Origin: Paenibacillus sp.
GTDB taxonomy: Bacteria; Bacillota; Bacilli; Paenibacillales; Paenibacillaceae
Assembly (NCBI GenBank): GCA_029256665.1
Contig: JAQSXN010000297.1
Location: 1 to 5,656, forward strand
Length of the DNA stretch: 5,656 nt
Reading direction: 5' to 3'
Positions 1 to 5,496 of this stretch are shown here, in pieces. Each line of letters opens with the position of its first letter. The stretch's first letter is position 1. Made by a program: the position numbers and the translations under genes. A model generated the notes under the pieces. That model did not search any database and was not told where the DNA came from. It saw only the letters and a program-made list of their open reading frames with translations.

Positions 1-1192
1 CGATTCCCCAAACGGAGATCGCGCGGCTATGCAAATAATGGACCGCATCAGGGCTCAGATTTTTTTGCGGTACTACAGCAACCATTGCATCGCTCGAATG
101 AATGTCACGCACGAAAGCGGCTATATCATGTTTGTTGAAGGATGATTTGTTATACAGAAGCGCGCCGCGAGCCGTCTTAATGAATCCGCGCATTTCTTTC
201 ACAATGGCGGGATTGCTGGACAGAATCTGAAAATCCTGCGTCTGCGTGGCTTTCAGGATATTCGCGAGCTCTTCTATATACGCATGTTCTTCCACTTGAA
301 TAACCGGAATGAATTTGCCTTTTATGCTTTCCAAAGCTTGTTCAATAGAAGTCTCATTAACCGTCCATTGCCCTTCTCCGTTCCGCTTCGCCCGGAGCAT
401 CATCGAAGATATCCCTTCTTGTGCAGCCGCTTGCGAGATGATCGTCGGAGGGTTCACGATATTGGTTGCCGCTTCTATCGGAAGAAAGGCGTTCGATTTC
501 GCTAGAGGCGGAAGCTCATTCGGATACGCGTTCACCTTTACATTATCGAATCGAACCGTCACGCCGTTGGCTTGAAAGCCAACATCTCCGTTTGCCCATT
601 GCCCGGCTTGATCCGTATCGATCACTAGCTGACCGTCGATAAAATGCTGAACACGGTTGCCGCTTGCGATTACTTTGACATGATAGGATTTATTTACATC
701 CATATTTTCAGAATAAAAATTCGTCTCCGGCACCACCCACTGATTGCTTTCATTTCGAATGGCGAACTCCAGCCCGTTCATCGCCGTTGTACCTTTGCGC
801 ATAGCGAATTGATAATACGGCAATGAATCGGGTTGTACACGATACATCAACGAAGCCCATCGACCGTCGTCTACGGCGCTTTGGAATGTCATATCGGCTT
901 CATATACGTAATTTCCCGATTGATTTTCTAAAGGAATCACTACTCTTGCAGGAGAGGCGGAGGAAGGAGAAGACAAGACAAGCATGCCATTCTCGACTTT
1001 GGCATCCCCCTGTACGAGCTTCCAGCCGGCAGGCAGCGATCCGTTGGCGATTTGATCGAAATTCTCCTCCGTGAGCGCTTGCTCCGCGGCATGAACCTTG
1101 TCGACCGGAGCCATCCATATTCCTCCTAGAATACTGGCCGATAATAGAACAACTGCAACCTTTTGTGCCTTTCCCGTGAGTTTCAGCGTCAT
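1..1192 (-). CDS. Secreted protein, LamG/DUF1080-like domain plus degenerate GDPD-like region (3' end outside window)
   Basis: The reading frame is open from an ATG at 1192 down to base 1 (397 codons) and leaves the window without a stop, so only the N-terminal part is visible. The start is supported by AGGAG at 1205-1201, 8 nt upstream. Residues 1-35 form a signal peptide: basic N-terminus, hydrophobic core at about 12-27, and a VHA cleavage motif at 33-35, so the protein is exported. Residues about 40-222 look like a concanavalin-type beta-sandwich of the LamG/3-keto-disaccharide-hydrolase (DUF1080) class. Typical signs are the ENFD and LPAGW opening, YEADMTF, the HFIDGQLV strand near 183-190 and the closing VRFDNVKV. 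Residues about 232-397 resemble the later strands of a glycerophosphodiester phosphodiesterase barrel (KFIPVIQV, ILSSNPAIVKEMR, ARGALL, SVWGI), but the HRG...EN catalytic opening of that family is absent. From memory of Paenibacillus homologues, a complete catalytic GDPD domain may follow beyond the window; this is inference. It is transcribed divergently from the glycoside hydrolase. The secreted LamG-like protein call is secure, the GDPD relation moderate, and the substrate unknown. Confidence 0.8.
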   Translation of the reverse strand, partial: MTLKLTGKAQKVAVVLLSASILGGIWMAPVDKVHAAEQALTEENFDQIANGSLPAGWKLVQGDAKVENGMLVLSSPSSASPARVVIPLENQSGNYVYEADMTFQSAVDDGRWASLMYRVQPDSLPYYQFAMRKGTTAMNGLEFAIRNESNQWVVPETNFYSENMDVNKSYHVKVIASGNRVQHFIDGQLVIDTDQAGQWANGDVGFQANGVTVRFDNVKVNAYPNELPPLAKSNAFLPIEAATNIVNPPTIISQAAAQEGISSMMLRAKRNGEGQWTVNETSIEQALESIKGKFIPVIQVEEHAYIEELANILKATQTQDFQILSSNPAIVKEMRGFIKTARGALLYNKSSFNKHDIAAFVRDIHSSDAMVAVVPQKNLSPDAVHYLHSRAISVWGI

Positions 1193-1235
1193 TAATCTCG
1201 CTCCTTTTTGATTTTAGTGGAAAGAAGTTTACGTT

Positions 1236-1259
1236 TCCTATGAAAATATATCCTATGAA
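1236..1259. repeat. Tandem 9-bp direct repeat TCCTATGAA
   Basis: TCCTATGAA occurs at 1236-1244 and again at 1251-1259, a 15-bp period with an AATATA spacer. It lies 44-67 bp upstream of the start codon of the minus-strand secreted protein, where an activator or repressor would act. Direct repeats of this kind are typical of response-regulator or AraC-type sites, but the binder is not identifiable from sequence. Confidence 0.5.
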
Positions 1260-1263
1260 GTTA

Positions 1264-1274
1264 AACCTGAGGTT
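1264..1274. promoter_or_regulatory. Small palindrome AACCTGAGGTT
   Basis: Perfect 5-bp arms (AACCT/AGGTT) lie around a single central G, directly beside the 9-bp direct repeats in the divergent promoter region. It could be half of an operator for the leftward gene. An 11-bp palindrome can arise by chance, so the call rests mainly on its location. Confidence 0.3.
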
Positions 1275-1434
1275 AATGTTTGGCAAATATTGTGTAAAGA
1301 TAGGCAGGGCTGGGAAGTGAAAGAACGGGCATGGCTACTGGATTTATGGGTCCGAGATCACGCTTGGTTAATATGTCTCCCGAAGACTCTCCGCAGTTTC
1401 GGCGTTTTGCCGTATGGTTCGGCGGATATTGGGA

Positions 1435-1461
1435 TTGTTACCCTATGGAACCTGCTATAAA
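1435..1461 (+). promoter_or_regulatory. Putative sigma-A promoter with extended -10 for the glycoside hydrolase
   Basis: TATAAA (1456-1461) is preceded by TG at 1453-1454, giving the extended -10 form TGnTATAAA. A TTGTTA -35-like hexamer lies at 1435-1440, but with only 15 bp between the boxes. The short spacer is suboptimal, which the extended -10 could offset. Predicted transcription would begin near 1468, about 54 nt upstream of the hydrolase start codon. The prediction is by eye only. Confidence 0.45.
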
Positions 1462-1473
1462 GTGAAGGTGGAA

Positions 1474-1488
1474 TTGGAAGCGTTTCAA
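1474..1488 (+). promoter_or_regulatory. cre-like / LacI-family operator-like site
   Basis: TTGGAAGCGTTTCAA is an imperfect palindrome with central CG. It fits the cre pattern WTGNAANCGNWNNCW at all but one fixed position (A instead of the penultimate C). It sits just downstream of the predicted transcription start and upstream of the ribosome binding site, where CcpA or a LacI-family sugar repressor would block elongation. Carbon-catabolite control of a polysaccharide-degrading enzyme is common in Bacillota, but the binding protein here is inferred. Confidence 0.5.
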
Positions 1489-1521
1489 TAATCGGCAAGG
1501 CGAAAGGGAGGTAAGCAAGGA

Positions 1522-4500
1522 ATGATAGGAAGCATGAAATTACGATTAAGCAAAGGCATGATCTTCGCGCTCGCGGTAATGTTATTCGTGTTGACGGCGG
1601 CGGTAACGCCGGGACAATCGGCGACAACCGGGGAAGCTGCGGCATCGGCCGCGGAAGAGGAGCAGGCGACGTATTCGTTCGAAGCCGAGGCATCCGGCAA
1701 CGCGTTGTCCGGCAAAGCCGAGATCAAGGACTGCCAGCCGGCAACGGCATGTTCGGGCGGGCAGCTGGTGGGAGGCATGTGGGGCGGTTCGGCATTGACG
1801 TTTAACGGCGTGAACGTGCCGGATGCGGGCGTGTACACGATGACCGTGCATTATATTTCGGGCGATCCGAGGCCGTTCCAGCTCACCGCGAACGGCGGCG
1901 GAACCGATACGTACAATCCTCCAGCGACGGCGAACTGGGAAACGCTCGGAGCGTACGAGCTCCAGCTGGAGCTGAAGTCGGGAGACAACGCGCTCACGAT
2001 CGCCGACGGCGGAGGGTATTCGCCGGATATCGATCGCATCGAGCTTCGGTTGTCCGAACCGGGTGGCGGCGATCCGGGAACACCGGGCGAAGGATTTGCA
2101 TACGAGGCGGAATCATCCGCCAACGCGATGACGGGCAATGCGGCCGTATCCGCCTGCCAGACGGCCACCGGCTGTTCGGGTGGCATGAAGGTCGGCAATA
2201 TTTGGGGCGGATCGACGTTGCAATTCCGCGATGTAGTGACTGAGAAGGCAGGCGTGTACAAGCTTACCGTTTCGTACGTATCGAGCGATCCGCGTCCGGC
2301 GTCGATCTCCGTCAACGACGGGGAGCCGGAGAATTACGCTTTCCCCAAGACGGCAGATTGGGATACGCTCGGAGCTCTGAGCTTCGAGGTGGAGCTGAGA
2401 CAAGGCGCGAACACGATCACGTTCGACGATGACGGCGGTTGGTCGCCGGACATCGACAAGATCGAAATCGCGCCGAGCGGCGATGGAGGAGAGGATCCGG
2501 GTCCCGTCGACGATATCGGCCTCATCGGAGAAGTCGTCCGTTCGGACAAATTCGGCGCCATCCGCGTGACCGAGCATGAGAAGGGCGCCGTGTTCGCGAC
2601 GCCGGATTATGCCATCACGTTTAATGCCGATTCCGGCCTGTCCGCAATGGCTTGGGACGGCAAGACGCTGATCAAAGGCGCGTACGCGAGCGCGCAGGTT
2701 GGCGACGAACTGCTTGATAGCCGCAAGTACGAAGAGCATCTCATCAAGCTCCGCGAGGTTATGCGCATTAAGGACAATCACGGCAAAGGCATCCGCTTCA
2801 CGGTAGAGAACCGGGCGGAAGGGCAGCCGACGATGAAGCAAGTCTATCAGCTGTACGAGGATCAGCCGTATTTCCTCGTGTCGCAAGAGCTCGTCAGCGA
2901 TACGACGATCCGCTCGAACGATATGGCTCCTTTCGCCGTTCACGCGACGGGCGGAGTCGATATCGGCAGCTACGGCGACAACCGCGTGCTGATTACGCCG
3001 TTCGACAACGACATGTGGTCGCGCTATCAGGCGCGCACGATCAATACGGCGCTCAACAACGACAATTACGTCAGCTCCGAGATGACGGCGGTGTACGATA
3101 ACGCAAGCCGCGCCAGTCTGGTGATCGGTTCCGTCACGCATGACGTCTGGAAGACGGGCATTTATTGGAGCGGCTCGAACGATCGGCTGAACAAACTGAA
3201 GGTGTACGGCGGTTTCACGTCCGAGACGTCGACGCACGACACGATCGAACATGGCTACGTGGAAGGAAAGACGTTGAAATCGCCGCAAATTATGATCGGT
3301 TATTACGACGATTACCGCGATGGTCTCGAAGGATACGGAGAGGCGAACGCGGCGGTAGCGCCGCCGCTGGAGTTCGGCAAAGGTGTCCCATCTGGCGTGC
3401 CTGTCGGCTGGAACAGCTGGGGCGCGTACGAAAGCTCGCTGAGCTACGATAAGGTCGTCGCGGTATCCGAATTTTTCAAGGCCAATTTGCAGAAGACGTT
3501 CAACAACAAAGGCAATGTGTACATTAACATGGACTCGTACTGGGACAATTTGACCGATCAGCAGCTGCGCGACGCGGTGAAGGTCATTCGGAAAAACGGC
3601 CAGAAGGCCGGCATCTATTACGGACCGTTCGTCTACTGGGGCGACAATATGGCACAGCCCGTGGAAGGCACAAACGGCCAATATACGTACGGCGACATCA
3701 TTCTCCGCGACCAAGCGGGCAATCCGCTGCCGAAAGTGGACGGCGCGTATGCCATCGATCCGACGCATCCGGGATCAAAGATGCGGGTCGAGCATATTTT
3801 TAAACGATTCCTGGATTACGGCTTCGAATATATCAAAATCGACTTCCTGAGCCACGGCTCCTTCGAAGGCGTGCACTTCGACCCTAAAGTGACAACAGGC
3901 ATTCAAGCGTACAACGAGGGGATGGCGCACATCAACAAAACGCTGAATGGACGCATGTTCATCAGCGCGTCGATCGCGCCGCTGTTCCCAAGCCAGTACG
4001 CGCACGCGAGACGGATCTCCTGCGATATCGACGGATCTCTTTTCCGCAACGAATATCAGCTGAACAACCTGACGTACGGCTGGTGGCAGAACGGGACGAT
4101 CTATCGCTACACGGATCCGGATTACATGACGCTGGTCAAAGGCGGATCGTATAACGCCTCCCAATCCCGCGTCAACGCCGCGGCCATCTCCGGCACCGTC
4201 TTCATGAGCTCGGACGATGTTAACAATCCCGAAGCGCAAGAACTGATGAAGGCGCTGCTGACGAACAAAGAGGTGAACAAAGTCGCGCTGCTCGGCGAAG
4301 CGTTCCGTCCGGTGGAAGGAAATACGGGGACGGCAGCGACGGACGTGTTTGTTCTTCAGGACAAAAAGGACTATTATTTGGCCGTGTTTAATTACGCGAA
4401 CGAGCCGGCTGCCAAATCCGTCGATTTGACGAGGGCTCTCGGCATCCCGGCAACCGCCAAGGCGGAGCTCACGGATGTTTGGACCAACGCGAAGACGGAA

Positions 4501-4572
4501 GCGAAAGGTACGCTGGCGCTTCAATTGGAAGCGGGCCAGTCTAAGCTGTACAAAGTTAAAGTGAAGAAGTAA
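1522..4572 (+). CDS. Secreted clan GH-D (GH27/GH36) alpha-galactosidase-like hydrolase with two CBM35-like modules
   Basis: This 1016-residue extracellular enzyme probably removes alpha-linked galactose or a related sugar from glycans. The ATG at 1522 follows a strong GGGAGGT at 1506-1512 with 9-nt spacing; a second ATG at 1534 has a weaker site. Residues 1-34 are a signal peptide (hydrophobic about 13-28). Two homologous CBM35/CBM6-like modules span about 51-177 and 193-317, each with a Cys pair (71/77 and 212/218), a WGGS strand, SxDPRP and YSPDID or WSPDID, separated by Gly/Pro/Asp linkers. Residues about 335-612 form a GH36-like N-terminal beta-sandwich. The TIM barrel runs about 625-920: VGWNSWGAY (628-636), INMDSYWD (668-675), YIKIDFL with predicted nucleophile Asp774, RRISCDID with predicted acid/base Asp835, TDPDYM (864-869) and FMSSDD (894-899). 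These match GH27 landmarks of human alpha-galactosidase A (KFDGC Asp170, RNFADID Asp231). A beta domain closes the protein (about 921-1016). The GH27 cysteines after the nucleophile, and the Glu that contacts the sugar C2 group, are not present, so specificity is uncertain. There are no S-layer domains or cell-wall anchor, so it is probably released. Confidence 0.88.
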   Translation: MIGSMKLRLSKGMIFALAVMLFVLTAAVTPGQSATTGEAAASAAEEEQATYSFEAEASGNALSGKAEIKDCQPATACSGGQLVGGMWGGSALTFNGVNVPDAGVYTMTVHYISGDPRPFQLTANGGGTDTYNPPATANWETLGAYELQLELKSGDNALTIADGGGYSPDIDRIELRLSEPGGGDPGTPGEGFAYEAESSANAMTGNAAVSACQTATGCSGGMKVGNIWGGSTLQFRDVVTEKAGVYKLTVSYVSSDPRPASISVNDGEPENYAFPKTADWDTLGALSFEVELRQGANTITFDDDGGWSPDIDKIEIAPSGDGGEDPGPVDDIGLIGEVVRSDKFGAIRVTEHEKGAVFATPDYAITFNADSGLSAMAWDGKTLIKGAYASAQVGDELLDSRKYEEHLIKLREVMRIKDNHGKGIRFTVENRAEGQPTMKQVYQLYEDQPYFLVSQELVSDTTIRSNDMAPFAVHATGGVDIGSYGDNRVLITPFDNDMWSRYQARTINTALNNDNYVSSEMTAVYDNASRASLVIGSVTHDVWKTGIYWSGSNDRLNKLKVYGGFTSETSTHDTIEHGYVEGKTLKSPQIMIGYYDDYRDGLEGYGEANAAVAPPLEFGKGVPSGVPVGWNSWGAYESSLSYDKVVAVSEFFKANLQKTFNNKGNVYINMDSYWDNLTDQQLRDAVKVIRKNGQKAGIYYGPFVYWGDNMAQPVEGTNGQYTYGDIILRDQAGNPLPKVDGAYAIDPTHPGSKMRVEHIFKRFLDYGFEYIKIDFLSHGSFEGVHFDPKVTTGIQAYNEGMAHINKTLNGRMFISASIAPLFPSQYAHARRISCDIDGSLFRNEYQLNNLTYGWWQNGTIYRYTDPDYMTLVKGGSYNASQSRVNAAAISGTVFMSSDDVNNPEAQELMKALLTNKEVNKVALLGEAFRPVEGNTGTAATDVFVLQDKKDYYLAVFNYANEPAAKSVDLTRALGIPATAKAELTDVWTNAKTEAKGTLALQLEAGQSKLYKVKVKK

Positions 4573-4613
4573 CGAGAAGCGTCGCTTGCAACATTAGAGT
4601 GTAGCTTGATTCG

Positions 4614-4647
4614 GCTCCCGCCGCTTGGCGGGGGCTATTTGCGTTTT
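4614..4647 (+). terminator. Rho-independent terminator after the glycoside hydrolase
   Basis: GCTCCCGCC (4614-4622) pairs with GGCGGGGGC (4627-4635) around a GCTT loop, giving a 9-bp GC-rich stem with one G-U pair. A T-rich tail (TATTTGCGTTTT) follows. It lies about 40 nt past the hydrolase stop codon, which indicates a monocistronic transcript. Confidence 0.8.
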
Positions 4648-4692
4648 ATGGAATAGCTTGCGAATAGGGGGAAGAGGACCGGGAAGTATTTT

Positions 4693-4745
4693 TGCAAAGT
4701 TAGCTTTACATTATATGCAAAGCATACTATACTAAAAATGCAAAG
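4693..4745 (+). promoter_or_regulatory. Three phased TGCAAAG boxes: probable operator of the Xre regulator
   Basis: TGCAAAG occurs at 4693-4699, 4716-4722 and 4739-4745, exactly 23 bp apart. The last two copies extend to ATGCAAAGCA. The first lies upstream of the -35 box, the second inside the -35/-10 spacer and the third at the predicted transcription start. The middle box is also the right arm of an imperfect inverted repeat, GCTTTACA-ttata-TGCAAAGC (4703-4723, 7 of 8 paired). The arrangement suggests binding by the Xre protein encoded just downstream (autoregulation); the binder is inferred. Confidence 0.55.
4705..4733 (+). promoter_or_regulatory. Sigma-A promoter of the regulator-membrane protein operon
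   Basis: TTTACA (4705-4710, 5 of 6 to TTGACA) and TATACT (4728-4733, 5 of 6 to TATAAT) are separated by the optimal 17 bp. Transcription should start near 4740, giving a leader of about 30 nt before the TTG start codon. It is the best promoter in the window and is overlapped by the TGCAAAG boxes. Confidence 0.75.
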
Positions 4746-4749
4746 CAAA

Positions 4750-4760
4750 CCTTGCAAGGG
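4750..4760 (+). promoter_or_regulatory. Ribosome binding site that sets the TTG start, embedded in palindrome CCTTGCAAGG
   Basis: AAGGG (4756-4760) lies 9 nt before the TTG at 4770 and supports that start over the in-frame TTG at 4752, which has no suitable site upstream. The Shine-Dalgarno sequence overlaps a perfect 10-bp palindrome CCTTGCAAGG (4750-4759) that contains another TGCAA word, so it could be a further contact for the regulator. Confidence 0.5.
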
Positions 4761-4769
4761 TGTGATCAT

Positions 4770-4976
4770 TTGAAGACGCGAATTCCCGAATTGCGCAAGC
4801 AACACAAGCTTTCTCAAGAGGAATTAGGCATGGCGGTCGGCGTTACGAGGCAGACGATTACTTCGCTCGAGGTGGGGAAGTACACGGCTTCTCTAGTGCT
4901 TGCCTACAAAATCGCCAAATATTTTGGACTGACGATTGAAGAAGTATTCGATTTCAGCGACTTGGAGGAATTATAA
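4770..4976 (+). CDS. Xre/Cro-family helix-turn-helix regulator
   Basis: This 68-residue cytoplasmic DNA-binding protein consists almost entirely of one HTH_3 (lambda Cro/CI-like) domain. The TTG start at 4770 gives the canonical family opening (M)KTRIPELRK; starting at the upstream TTG (4752) would add six atypical residues. The helix-turn-helix covers about residues 15-36, with SQEELG as the first helix and [10 protein letters not shown] as the recognition helix, followed by the family hallmark [14 protein letters not shown] and LTIEEVFDF. Small proteins of this type are common in Bacillota, often beside a gene for a small membrane protein. Its stop overlaps the next start (TAATG), so the two are almost certainly cotranscribed and translationally coupled. 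No ligand-binding or oligomerisation domain is present, so any signal must come from a partner. The repeated TGCAAAG boxes in its promoter point to autoregulation. The family is certain; the target genes are unknown. Confidence 0.93.
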   Translation: MKTRIPELRKQHKLSQEELGMAVGVTRQTITSLEVGKYTASLVLAYKIAKYFGLTIEEVFDFSDLEEL

Positions 4977-5416
4977 TGAACGCGTATAAGGAGAAGATGC
5001 GAACCCGCATGAACCTGGTTTCACTTGCCGCAGCGATTGCGGCGCTCGTTTTCTTGGCATTAACGATTTTTCGAGAACAGCTGCCCGTTCTCCCCAGCTT
5101 TATTAAAGGTTTTCATATCGGGGCTTTTATCGGCTTTGAAGGGATCGCGGCATGGTATTTGAGTAAATGCATGAAAGCCAGAAAAAACGAGACCGAGATG
5201 AAAAAGATGTACATCGAGGAAAACGATGAACGAACAGGACTGATTCTCCGTAATGCAAGCACGCTCGGGATGAGCGTGATTCTCATGGGGCTGGGCGTCG
5301 CCGCAATCGTCTCCGGTTTCTTCAGCGCCACGGTATTCTTTACTCTGATGGCCAGCCTGTTGTTTGTTTTGATCGTGTTCTTTGGTCTCTGGGCCTATTA
5401 TGCGAAAAAGTTTTAA
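4976..5416 (+). CDS. Four-helix integral membrane protein of unknown function, coupled to the Xre regulator
   Basis: This 146-residue protein has four predicted membrane segments at about 13-32, 43-63, 94-115 and 117-141. A charged loop of about 30 residues joins segments two and three and contains KKMYIEENDERTGLI (76-90). Similar YIEENDER-type loops occur in small unclassified (DUF-type) membrane proteins encoded next to Xre regulators in Bacillota; I cannot name the exact family. The ATG overlaps the regulator stop codon by one base, and GGAGGA at 4964-4969, inside the upstream gene, gives 6-nt spacing. By the positive-inside rule, the basic N-terminus (KEKMRTR), the Lys/Arg-rich middle loop and the C-terminal AKKF would all be cytoplasmic, placing the conserved loop where it could touch the regulator. 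There is no enzymatic motif. A role as a membrane sensor, a partner, or simply the regulated product is inference. Confidence 0.82.
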   Translation: MNAYKEKMRTRMNLVSLAAAIAALVFLALTIFREQLPVLPSFIKGFHIGAFIGFEGIAAWYLSKCMKARKNETEMKKMYIEENDERTGLILRNASTLGMSVILMGLGVAAIVSGFFSATVFFTLMASLLFVLIVFFGLWAYYAKKF

Positions 5417-5421
5417 GCTCG

Positions 5422-5446
5422 GCGGGCCGTCATGGCTCGCTTTTTT
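5422..5446 (+). terminator. Rho-independent terminator of the regulator-membrane protein operon
   Basis: GCGGGCC (5422-5428) pairs with GGCTCGC (5434-5440) around a GTCAT loop, with one G-U pair, and is followed by six T residues (5441-5446). It starts 6 nt after the membrane-protein stop codon and closes the two-gene operon. Confidence 0.82.
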
Positions 5447-5496
5447 GTTGTTTGCGAAGTAGTTAGACCATGCACAAGAGGTCCTTGCGTGGATTT

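Larger units (their letters stand above)
1193..1521. other. Divergent intergenic region (329 bp)
   Basis: This gap separates two genes transcribed away from each other and should hold both promoters. The half nearest the minus-strand gene is AT-rich. It contains a 9-bp direct repeat (1236-1259) and a short palindrome (1264-1274), but I found no convincing -35/-10 pair for the leftward gene; TATATT on the minus strand (1250-1245) is at best a lone -10. The half nearest the hydrolase holds a probable extended -10 promoter, a cre-like palindrome and the ribosome binding site. I see nothing interpretable in roughly 1300-1430. Confidence 0.7.

Noticed and set aside
900..1286. 128-codon minus-strand frame overlapping the secreted protein gene
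   Set aside because: It is a different frame of the same strand as the secreted protein, which has a signal peptide, a ribosome binding site and a coherent domain. This frame has none of these.
1317..1460. 47-codon plus-strand frame (GTG start) in the divergent region
   Set aside because: It has a weak start context, ends inside the predicted -10 box of the hydrolase promoter and has no recognisable features.
2113..3768. 551-codon minus-strand open frame opposite the hydrolase
   Set aside because: It is antisense to a clearly coding, domain-rich gene, is Arg/Val/Ala-rich with no recognisable domain, and is explained by the GC-rich codon use of the real gene.
3775..4524. 249-codon minus-strand open frame opposite the hydrolase
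   Set aside because: It is another antisense shadow of the same gene, with Arg/Val-rich low-information sequence and no ribosome binding site or family resemblance.
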